A stretch of 36,463 bases of DNA from Tubiluchus corallicola (Eukaryota; Priapulida; Priapulimorpha; Priapulimorphida; Tubiluchidae): NCBI GenBank assembly GCA_030141605.1, contig JAQGDQ010000762.1, positions 1 to 36,463 of the forward strand, in the 5' to 3' direction. Both the position numbers and the translations under genes were made by a program. Below the pieces are notes generated by a model. It did no database searches. It worked only from the letters and a program-made list of their open reading frames with translations, and was not told the origin of the DNA. Numbering within the stretch: the first letter of the stretch is position 1; every line of letters starts with the position of its first letter. Positions 22,652 to 34,600 of the stretch are shown one piece after another.

Positions 22652-25600
22652 CTATACACCACCTCCACTACGATTGACTTGAAAATCCTTTTGAGACTCC
22701 TTCATTACTTTCCCAAGGGAAAACCGTGTTGGTGAAACAGCTCCAGTTTTCAACGCACTCATTAGCTGAAAGATTAAAATAAATAGTTAGATTAAAATTT
22801 AATAACGTGAACAGTATTTCAATGAAAAATGGCACTTTGTTAGAAAAGAGAGAACATGAAGACAATTATATGTGTATGCAACTCACCAGTTTTAAAGGAA
22901 ATGAGGAGCTCTTAAAATGTACTGTATTGTATATTTTTTCAGATATTAAATAGTTGGGGTGATGACACATATCCAGATAAAGTTGTACCACAAGAATTAT
23001 TCATTTGAGGGCAATTTCAAAAAAATTATGCATAAGATACACTTATTTCTATTACATAAAATGTAGTTATAGATTACTCAAATTAGTGTTCTGCTACACA
23101 CTTAAAAGTGTGATGGAACTCAAGGCATCAATGCCTTTAACTGCTGTTCTTAATCTTTGCCTTTTGAACATCAATAACATAACAGCTTGTGTTGAAGACA
23201 ATTCCTCTGCTAAATTTGGTTACTTTTCAATCATGTCTTCAAAATGTCTAGCCGTGATCACGATTTTTTTGCAGTCTAGCATGAGATTCAGTAACCATGA
23301 CAAATTTCTCACATACGGCTGTACTTTTACAATAATAATTTCACCTGATTTATTAATGACAAATAATTATATATCAATCTTTCAAAAACTCACTAACTCG
23401 ATAAGAAAGCTATGAGCCAATTAATTCAGGGTAGAAAAAGAGCGAGCATACATACTCAATTTATTTTAGCTTCCTTCTTGCTTTTGTCAACTTTATATCT
23501 ACCAAACAGCTGCACGTCTAACTGCCAAATGTTCATCAGCTAGTCAGGCATCAAAAGAGTGACATTAAGGCAAGGAAAATGAGCACAACAATAAGGAATG
23601 AAGGAAAAAGTAAGCAAACACAATAGCCAAGTTGCAAGAACTTATAAGAACATAAATAATTAAATATAGGGCAAAACTACAAACAAAGAATGGGAAAACG
23701 GCAGGTAAATGATAAAAAGAAAATACCTTAGTATCTGCCTAAAGAAAGGCTTAGAAAAAGCATGTATAGTGCATACATTACCTGTAGGAACTCTCCAAGT
23801 TCAATTTTACCATGCCTAGTTACATCAACTTCAGTTAACAACTCATGTAACTGATCTTCTGTGACATGCTCTCCTTTATCCTAGTGACAAATATGCTAAT
23901 TAACAACTTTTTTGTCATGTGCTAATTCTGTACATGAAGGAACAAATACTAGATCTGTAAATTGGGAATGTGGCACTGACTTGCACTGCTAGTGACCCTG
24001 GCTGAAATTCCAAGGGAAGGCCTAGTCAGCAGACATAGCTCAAGAAATGAGTTAGTACATGTAATAAATGAAAGCAAGAAGATTTCTTTCATATAAAAAT
24101 GAAAAATACGTACATGCTAAAGGACTCCCCTCTAAGAGGGGTCAGGCACCCTGCAAAAACAGCAGGTGAATTTTTGAACCAGGTTGAACATTACAAGTAC
24201 TACAGGTTGAAAGTTCAGTTGTTTTCGATATCTGGAGCTGTATGAGCGATCCTAATATGCTCATAGGATGCGAAAAACCTTAACAATTACATATCTGCTT
24301 CACTAGTGTAATGACTACGAATATGATGAATGGTAAAGTGAATACCTCGATGATTATTCACAAAAATACTAATTGTTTTAGACACCAAAACAGCGAAACA
24401 TCAGTTTGCAGAATCATCTTTTGGAAGCAGTCAAAGTTGTTCCACAGAATGTTAAAATATAAAAAATAAAAACTGGTTTAGGTTTTTCAAAGACAAAGCT
24501 GGCATCAAAGACAGGTGAAAAAGATGGTAAATGAAACATGAAATAGCTGTTAGGTAATCAATTAATAAACAAACCACTTGTAAACAATCATACAGCAGGC
24601 TTATAAATGTTTGGAAAGCATGTTAATTTGGAGTGCAAGTAAAAATTTATAAAACTAACCCTGAACATTTTTCGTAAATCATTCAGTGTAATATGTCCCA
24701 AGTTCTTTTTGTCCATGTTCTTGAACTGCTTAACGTAATCATTGAATTCATCTCGAGTGAAGTTTATTGGCACTTTGCTTAAACCACGCCCAAGTTTGCC
24801 ACCCATCTCAGTGTTCAGAAACTCTTTTGCTTCATCTAACTGTTTCTATTCACATAAAAAAAGATGTAAAGTACAAAACCAGTGCAAATTACCTTGCATT
24901 TATAAATATGTTTGTACTTTTACAGTTACTGCAAAATATCCTAAACATTATGATAATACAATTAACATGGTAAGCCTTGTACACAGGATTTCCTTTAGAA
25001 AAAGTCTGCACTCACTGTTAGGTGGTGCAAGACTGGTAAAACATGTAAATAGCGAATAATGAAATGGCTCGCGCTTAATAGAACGACTGTCTTTGCAGTC
25101 CTTAGCAGTCTACCGGGATAAAAACACAGAAGCTAATACTGTAGGTTATGTTATGTAGTTTTTATGCTATAAGCAACTCTTTTGAACAGAATAAAGCAAC
25201 AAGTCATATTCAAATTAATTAAAAAATCGCTGTTAAAGTAAAAGCCGTTTTGGGTAAAGTAAGTAAATAAGAAAAAATATTTAACGTTATTAAAATTAAA
25301 TGCCACTAAATGAGGCATTGTTAACCTAAGACTTACTGTACATACAGTGCTACTAAAAAATATCATATTTTATTTTGTTTCCAGCAACTCTGCAATTCCT
25401 ACAACTTTGTTAACATTTTTGTCTATTTTGCAAGTTGCTGTCGGCTATCATGAGCTGTATTTACGCATATATTTATATTTATTGGTAAGTACTATTCACA
25501 CAAGGCATACGCTGCTTATAAAAATAGAAAACACATACATATATATACTGCATTAGTAACAGCACAAATATGTAAGTTACATACAATAATTTAAACTAAG

Positions 25601-28600
25601 GCAAAACATCAAACTTTCATGTATCGGCCCAATGGCATAACATAAACATATATATATTCAAGGTAGTTACATGCACATATAGCATTTAATTTACAGAAAT
25701 GATATTAGTTAAATATAATGCATTTTAAATTTATAATAATTACATCTTGGTGCTGAAACATTTTAAAACAAAATTTCAAACAATTTGAATCATTTAGCCT
25801 AATAATAATTTTAGTTTGACATCATCTGATAAGTAAACAAAGTTTGGATACATAAAGCAATTTCTGTATAACTGGTATTTCTTAGTTGTTCACATCTACT
25901 GCAGTGCAAGAGCATGTGTGCTCCATCTTCTATCTCTTGTTTGTTTGGATTGCAATGTGTACAATATCTTTCATTGGCTGGGATTTTATTATGTTTATGG
26001 TGCCTAGTAGCTAATGCGTAGTTTTGTGAAAGCAAATTTAGCTTTGTGGGTTATGGTATTAATTTGGAATATTTGGAGTATTAATATGGGAATACTTTTC
26101 TATGTCATAGTTTTCTTTGACTTTGCAGAAAGTTCTTAATTGTTGTTAGTACTATGCATTCTGTTAATTTCTTTTTTCACATTTCGAGATACATAGTCTG
26201 GAATTTCTGTTTGACATAAATAATAAGCATTTGTTGTTTACAATTCCTTGATTTTCCATACATGTTCAAAACATGTCAAACATGTCTTAAAATACCTTTT
26301 ACAAATTTTGCCCAGCAGAATATGTTACTGTCCGATTGACTTAAAGACACTGAATAAATATGCATGATTAGCGATGCGTTAGGTTTGCTATAATTATTTA
26401 TAGCCAGTAACTTATTACATAATATTTTATGTCTATTCCTATAGGTAACTGTCCAAGTACAGCTTACACTGTGTTTTTTACTTATTTGCTTGATTTACCT
26501 GCTTTTTTATTATTATTTTTTTGTTTAATAACTTAATAACTCGCGCACCCACTGGGCTCGGTTTATAAGACTCACAGGGCACGCTCCTCAGGTAGGAGGA
26601 ATTATGTTTTTGTGTAACCTATCACATGCAGCAGGTCAAAGGCCAGAGAGGCTTCTTTTTCGTTAGGCTCTCTTCCTACAGTTTTTGCACTATTCTGGCA
26701 ATAATTTTTGGTATGTGGCTAGGTGGGGTTGAGTTGTTGTTCATGGCTGAATATGAGTCATTTGCGTATAGGAAAATTTTCCGCTAGGGGGCAAAAACGA
26801 AATCGAGGAGGTTGGGGACATCAACCCTTCCAACGCCGAATAACAGTATCGTGTAATATATCAAATGACAATTCTTGACAAGACAAATTGAATGGTATAA
26901 GTTTCACTGATTTTGATGGGCACTGCTCAATATCGCAGGTTAAAGGTAAGAGGGTACGATTTCAGTTTTGAAATGTTCTCGAACATCATTGAGAAAATGC
27001 GACCATCGGGCGTGTCAAGGGAATGTTTAAGGGAGTTTTATAACTCCTTAGAAAGAGAAAGACTAGGGCTTCTAGATGACATAAGTTTTTTCAGAAACAC
27101 CGAAATTGGCTCGAACATCGATTGACTAATTCTATGCAAAATAGCAAAAATTTCACATGTGAAACTGGATTCTCACCCGACACGCGTGACGTCACACAGC
27201 ACAGTGTACCGCTATTACACCTATTGTAAGCTGCGCGATTACTCGCAAGCTGTGTTGGCGCAATTGTAAGGGCACCTATATTTTGCATCTAAAAGCTATG
27301 AGTTCGAATGTCCATTAATGCTTTCTGCCCCATGTCATTTACATCTTATTCCAGCTCACATTGTTAAGCTTTGGTCAGGTTTTGTTAGTTTCTACATAAT
27401 TACATTAGTTTGTATTTCAGTCAAATTTTCACAAAGCTTACGTCTATGAGCTGCTGATTAAACCATTTTGCAATCAAGAAAATATGTAGCTTAGCTTAGT
27501 TTATGGCTTGTAAGTTAGATAAAAACAACTATGTGATCAACTTTAAATAAAGACAAAACAAAATGTTTTCTTTTCTGGTCAAATGCGGTCAAAACTTATA
27601 TTATACATCAAATTAACTAATTTTACGCTATTTTTATGATTATAATCGTAGTTAAAAGATGCAATTGGGACTTTTGTGACTAGGGCATTCAATATAAGGA
27701 CCGTCCATGGAATGGAACAGTCAAATTTATTCAATTTCTGTAGCCTGACAAATGGAAAAATACAAAAACTAAATAAATCTTGCAGACGAGCACATGATCA
27801 GTTAGCATAGAAAAAAATACATTGCAGGCATGATGTTCGTATATTCAAAGGCAAGAGAGACTTAATATTTTTGTTGCTCATTTATTGTAAAGCAAAGCTA
27901 ACTGGCTTAGTTTCTTTATTATACTGATATCTCTGTATTTTGTAGTGCTTTGAAACTTTGTCTCTACATTCTGTTTAAATTGAAAAGTCATTTTTTCGCT
28001 ACTCGAAGTGTTAATTTCTTGTAAAAATAGCTGCTGCTCTGCAAATTTGTGTTTGTGAAAAAGAGCAATCAGTTTATCTGCTGATTAGACATTAGTTGTA
28101 ACTGTCACGTTGTTTAGCTTAATTTAGTTTAGCTTAGACAGTTGTTGTCCAGCATGAGCTTTTGTCCCGAATGCTAGAGAGAGTGCTTACGTTACAGCGG
28201 GGACTTAGTCAACAATTAGACTGATGATTGGCCATCTGACAAGAAATTGTAGTTTGAATGTTTCTAAAACGAAAACCAATTCCTAAGCAATCATACGTGG
28301 TGAATTCAAAAGAGAATTCAATATTATGCCCTTCAGAGCCTTGACACCTGCGAAAAAGTGACAAGTTCTGATTTCGCTGAAGCTTTTAATTGTCAAGCAC
28401 AACAGTACTTACAGACATAATATTAACTATTTTGAAAAACATATTTATTTGAAAAACAAAAGCTGTCACATAAACCACAGTTTACCACAGTTTTTGACAC
28501 TGTCAATATTATTAACATTTAGTATATATCTGCACAATTTTACCTTGAGGGCTTCAGTATTTATTTTGTCATAAACAATTGTTGGATTAAATTGAAAGTG

Positions 28601-31600
28601 TGTTGAAAATTTGCATCGTATTGTGCCAATCATGTACTCCAAACCAAATATAAAAATGATGCATAATAATGACCATACTATATTTGAAATAAAAATGTGC
28701 AACTACTGTGTAGTTCTTTTAAAACTCAAATATAAAAGATGTCAAACCTTTTGGGAAATTTACTTTCACAAATGTGTAAACTAGACTTGAATTTTCGAAA
28801 AACAGCCATGATACAGTCGTAGTACAGAAAGACTACAGCATACCTGGGCTTCCTGTTTGCTCCACCCTAGCTCCTGACTCATGATTTCAACAACTTTGGG
28901 AAGAGCCTCCTTAGCAGCAGCATGGTTAAGAAATGCTAGCCTCAAACGTCTAGAAATGACATCAACCGCAGTACAAGCATATTCGTTAATAGCATAGTAT
29001 ACCTGCAAAAAGGAAACTCGTATAATCACAATATTTTGACATTTCTTATGCAATGAAAAAACTTGCAATATCGCTGTGCACAATCTACTTCTTACTAGCA
29101 AGTTTTGAAAGATATGTGCTATTCTCTAAAAATGAATAAATGACATTTCTGTTTAAAAAGGTTTTAAACCTAAATTTGTGATTTTGATATTTAAATGAAT
29201 TTCAGTTTTGACACAGTAGTACACAGAGATGTTGTCACAGGAACATCAATCTTTCAAATTTATTAAAATTTAGATTAAAATTTGTTTTAGATAGAGCAGC
29301 AGAATGTGGCCTCATTATTGTTAAGGGTCAGCAAAAGTGTACCAAATGTACTAAATTTACTTGATGGAAAGGTACACATTTTCAAAGTCAATAAGCATAA
29401 GTTTATCAGCGAGTTTTAAAGCTTTAAGTAGTAAAATAGAAAAATAATGAAACAAAACCAAGTTTTTGTAACATTATCTACCGTATCATCAAACACTTTT
29501 CAAGTTTGGCTAAGTAATACGTTCAGAACACATTCTGTTATCAACAGTATTTTAATAATGCTTATGTAAACCAGGCAGTCAAAAACGACTTCTGACACAC
29601 TGTGCAGGTTGTCGAACTCGTTAGAAAAATAATTTAGGCTAGCAGAAAAATACTCACCTCGGCTTCAATGTTAGGATATTCTGAATGCAAACGCTTTCCA
29701 ACAACCGGCCACCGTTTTTTAGTAAGCTGTGCATATTGAGCAACATCAAATGCTCTGTCACCATAATTATGGGCTAAATGTTTTGCTACCTGTAAATTTC
29801 AGAAAAAAACTGTAAGTAACAGTACTTACATTACAAAGTACCGGAAAATGACAACCAGGCCTTCAGATTCTTTTGCTACAGCTCATAAATTTCAGAATAT
29901 TGTATTCTTGTGAAAAAAGGTTTGATTACAACTTTATGGAATTAATGATGAATGAAACTGTATGATTTCTCAATGCAAGAGAGTATACTAATGTTTCACC
30001 AATCTAATTACAGCAAAATGCCTGGAAGTTAATAGCAGCATAGTAAGAAAATTTTTATTCAATGAGGTGAGACAGATTCTTACAAAAGTGTACATGGTCA
30101 CGAAGTTTATAATTTCTTTTTGACAAAGAAGGAAAATGAATTCCTGCCATATGAAAAACCTGCATAAGTTGCAAGTTATTTAACATTATGCTTAATGTTA
30201 TCAGTGATGGCAATTTGAGAAAAGCAAACTGGTAAATTTGTCAACTAGAACACAACATCGTGACATAACATAATCAACAACATCACAATGTCGACAAAAT
30301 GCCCCAAGTTTTTTGTTTAAAGATAACAGTAAGCGTATTAAATTAAATGTTTATTTTGTGCGTGACACATAATATACCTCACTTTCCAAACCGAAATCTT
30401 GCACTAGTCTAATGTACATTGTAGGCTTGTATTCATGAGCACCTTCTAGCAATAATCCATCAGTCCTACAGCGAGGAAATGGAGCGTTCAAGCTGCATTC
30501 AGCAATGGCCCTATCAACTGTCTCTTCTGCCATCTGCCTATAGGTGGTCCACTTTCCACCTACAAATTACTTATACTGTCTAAAAACCCAGCACAGTATT
30601 ACAAGTGGTAAAAGTAAGGTCAGTCTACTTCCAATGGTTTTTCATTATAAAATATTAACAGTAATCTAGCAGTTCAGAGATACCTGGTGATTATCATGAT
30701 CATAATGATTAGTGACTAAAGGAAAGCCTTCATTATGCTTCTATGTGTAATCAAGACAAGTTAACTAAAAGTATATGGGAAGCACCTAATCACCTGCACG
30801 AATTAAATAATTTTCTAAATAAGGGCTGTGTCACACAAAACTGGACACAATCCATAAGGCAAAAACCATAAGAAGAAAAAGCTGTTTCATGAAAAATGAA
30901 AGTATTGCTAACTAATGGTCCCTGTCATAATCCAATTTGCCGTCTTCCGCCAACCGCAGTTTGCCTAACATATGCTGTAAGTCATAATCCATGGTAGGCT
31001 CCCCATAAGACGTTTTGCGCAGTTCATAGGGCGCCTAATTTCAAAATGAATTTGGCCATTAATTTCATTTGCCATAAGGCATTTTTTGTCATTGCTAACT
31101 GGATAATTAGCGTATTTGTGGTTTTTATAATGTACAATTCATTTATATCGGAAGATTTCATAACACCGACGTAATATAAACAATAAACTGCGTTTTTAAC
31201 CCACAACACTTATTTACGACTATGGTATTACTACAACACAAAATAAATGCAAAACACATGCAGGAGGCAGCATACCAGTCAATCACACTATATGATTGTT
31301 GATTTGACGGACATTCTAGTGTAACTGAAAAATTTTTCATTATCTCTCTTGATCATTTGACATAATGTTGAGCGGTGATGCATTTTCGACATTATGAATG
31401 ATCCAAAAAACTGATTTGTGCCTCCCACCAAAAAAAAGATAATGGCAAAACGTCTTGTTAGTTACACAAAGCAAGGCGCCTTCCATGGATTACAACTTGC
31501 AACTTATGGAAAATAGAAGATGTTTTATAGATTATGGCTTGCTCCTTAAGGCTTTCTCTGTGAGACACAGGCCTAAAACTAAACAAAACCCTAGCAACTT

Positions 31601-34600
31601 GCCCTTAAGTACAGCCTTAAACTGCTGTTCTAATTTATGCTACAAAACTGGAAACTTTGCTGTTCAATGTAGGATTAAAAAAAATTTGTAAAGTATATAA
31701 AATCAACGTATACAAGAAGCCATTAAAAGAGAAATTTACATTGTTAGTGACTGTTGTTAAAAGCACCAACCACGCTTTTATACAAAAACTGAATATTGCC
31801 AGTACAGGTAAAACAAGTCTGTGCCTTATATGACCAGCAGGCCAGTATAGGGCAGAGACCTATTTCACCTATTGTTATATAGTTAAGAAAAAAAGCATAT
31901 CCAAAATCGGTAAAAAAAATTGCGTAACTACTAAAAAACAGGTCATGAACATTTGTTAATGCGTACCTGCAATGGTAATCAGTTTACTGTTGCTCACAGT
32001 GATGACATGGTTGCGAGCAATAGCTTCAGTTTTAGTTTGATTTGGATCAAGAACTAGAGGGCGTATTCCTGACCAGGCAGCAAGTACATCACCGCGTCTC
32101 ACTGAAAAATGTAATTGTGAATTTTTAGTGTGTAATCCATGCCACTGCTTTGCAAAATTCAACAAATTTCTACCAGTAAAGCAACTATCAATGAACAAAC
32201 ATTAGTGGTGCAGCAAAATCAATACTTATAACTTGTACCAAATTAGGGAAGAAAAAAGCAAATTATTGCTGTCGCTGAAAAAACAAGAAAATCACTATAA
32301 ATCAGCTTAGTAAGATATGGGGCTCATGAAAGATGCACATACAACTGGGTTTTAACCATCTTAAGCCCTGAGTGTTAAATTGCAGCTTTTATCATGTTTT
32401 AAGATTATAAAAATATTTTGGCAGCTTTCATGCTGTTTGTTCATGCACCACATAAGCTCAAAAAAGTTCTTTAGATTCCAGCAGGCTACATCCAGCACTC
32501 TAGGCTACTTCTAACAATACTAGGCAAATGCATTCAAATAACCCTTTTAATATTCCACACACTGTAAACTTAAGCTTCCTTTAATCTACTAATGGTTGGT
32601 CATACAATGTTACCCTAGCTTAATAGGGTAAAATGATGTTGTTTGCTTTGTTTTTACTGTGAATGTGGGGCAGGATATGAAAATAAAGTAACAAATTACC
32701 ATCAACGTCACGATCGAGGTAATTCCTAATCTCATTAAGAATAAACTGGATTTCAGCTTCTGTTGGAGAAGGATGATGCGTAATGTCACAAGCCTGATCA
32801 GTTGTTCCAGCTATAGTTACTTTCTCCCAAGGTAAGAAAAAAATGACCCGTCCATCGCTGGTTGCAGGATCTAGCAAACCCATACTGTCCGGGCTGTACG
32901 ATGACAAAAATCTTGCATTAGTTATAGTAAAATGCCAAAATTTTTATGCACAAAATGTATAACTAAAATAACAATAACTAACAATGACAACATGCTTAGA
33001 TAAACTAGAATTTGTGTTTGAATTTTCCAGAATCCGGGTTTCAAACGACTTTGATGTTTGCAACTAGATTGGAACCTAATTTACCATCAAAGCGACCCCT
33101 AGAAGATAAACAACTAAACTGAGAGTGGCGGGTCTATATTAGTCAATTTCAGATGTGAGTATATTTTGTCATTCAACATGGTAATGGCAGATAAGAAAAT
33201 TTAATAGAAGCCCTGTGCATGCAGTAAAGCAATATAAGTGCCAAAACTATTAATCAGTAAAATATGAAAGTTGCAGAAATGCCACACCAAACTTAAGCTT
33301 ACCTATAATAACCTGGTAAAACAATATGGACTCCTGAACTAGGCTGACATATGTTTCTTTCATGTGGGTTATCCAGTTTGCGAATGAAATCCGTGAAAGG
33401 TCCTGTTGCGTTAACGACACATTTTGCTTTCACTTCAAATTCTTTACCTATTTTAAACAATACTGAGCAAATCACACAAAATGTAAAATTACAAAAAATA
33501 TAGTAATAAAAGATTTATGAAGTGTGCATAAGTCAAAAAAATAGTTTCAATTTATTAAATACTTTGCCTGCTAAATGAACAGGGAAAAGCAGCTAGCACT
33601 TATGTTTTTTACAGTAGTAAGCATTTCATGATATTTAAATGCTTTTCATGACAGCTAGTTATTGTTATTGTGCAAAATCCTTGCAGAACAAAATGGACTA
33701 TTTATATTTGATGTTTTAAATCTAAATAGATGATTAAATGTAAAATGATTTATACAGTTTTATCTGCAATTCATACAACACATAAAAACATATTATACCA
33801 GTTAAAGTATCTCTACATAAAGCACCAGTTATCACGCCTGGTTCAGATTCTTCACTATTTTTCAATAACTGTACAACTTCACAATGATTGGCAATGGTGG
33901 CTCCAATTCTAGCTGCAGTAAGAGCTATTGCTACATTCATCCTAGCATCATTATGCTGCCCTGAATATATAACATGTTATTAAATTAACAAAACCAAGAC
34001 CAATCAAAGTGTAAGCTTACAATTTAGCTCCTCAAAAAATTAGTAAACATTTGCTATAAACGATTGCAAAGTTATAAGCATGTAGTCAAGTACACAAAAA
34101 TGTGAAGTACATTTACCATATGAGGCAAGTTGGTAAAAATGGAGAAAAAACATACAATGTCAGCAATGATAAATTTGAAACCTAACACACCAAATGGCTA
34201 AAAAACTCAAAAGTCCAATTTTATTATGACAATCAGTAATATTTAGCAATACATGCAGAATCTTACTATTTGCAAACTGTTTATTAAGATTCTGCAATAC
34301 ATATATATATATATATATATATGCAGAATATTCTTTTTTACAAACCATTTACTAAGATTCAGCTTATACAAAGAATCTTCTTATTTATAAACCATTTATT
34401 ACTTCTTATTCTTTATCAAAATTCTGCAATATTTGCTTTCATATCTGCAGTGTTTTTTAAGTATTTTTCAAAAAGTGAGAATGGCCAGGTCAAGTAACAT
34501 GGATAAAAGTGTTAAAAGGGGTTCATGTTAATAACTCCAGAAGCACAAGAGCTAGAATCATGAAACTTGCAAGTCGGGCACACAGATATGGTTTAAGAAT

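Larger units (their letters stand above)
24846..28843 (-). other. GPD2 4-kb intron, a repeat-rich insertion zone
   Basis: The longest intron of the gene, flanked by phase-0 exons ending KQEAQ and starting KQLDEAK. Besides the LINE relic, repeat copy 1, the orphan frame and the tRNA-like relic, the rest (24846-25800 and 27320-28843) is AT-rich with no recognised content. Confidence 0.75.

Noticed and set aside
27248-27315. Functional tRNA gene
   Set aside because: Acceptor and anticodon stems do not pair, and the B box has an insertion.
28781-29101. 106-codon continuous frame taken as a single exon
   Set aside because: It runs through the acceptor at 29003-29004 and donor at 28843. Only 28844-29002 is GPD2 exon; the ends are intron translation.
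34300-34323. (AT)n run as an origin or regulatory element
   Set aside because: It is a simple microsatellite within a tandem repeat. Nothing supports a specific role.
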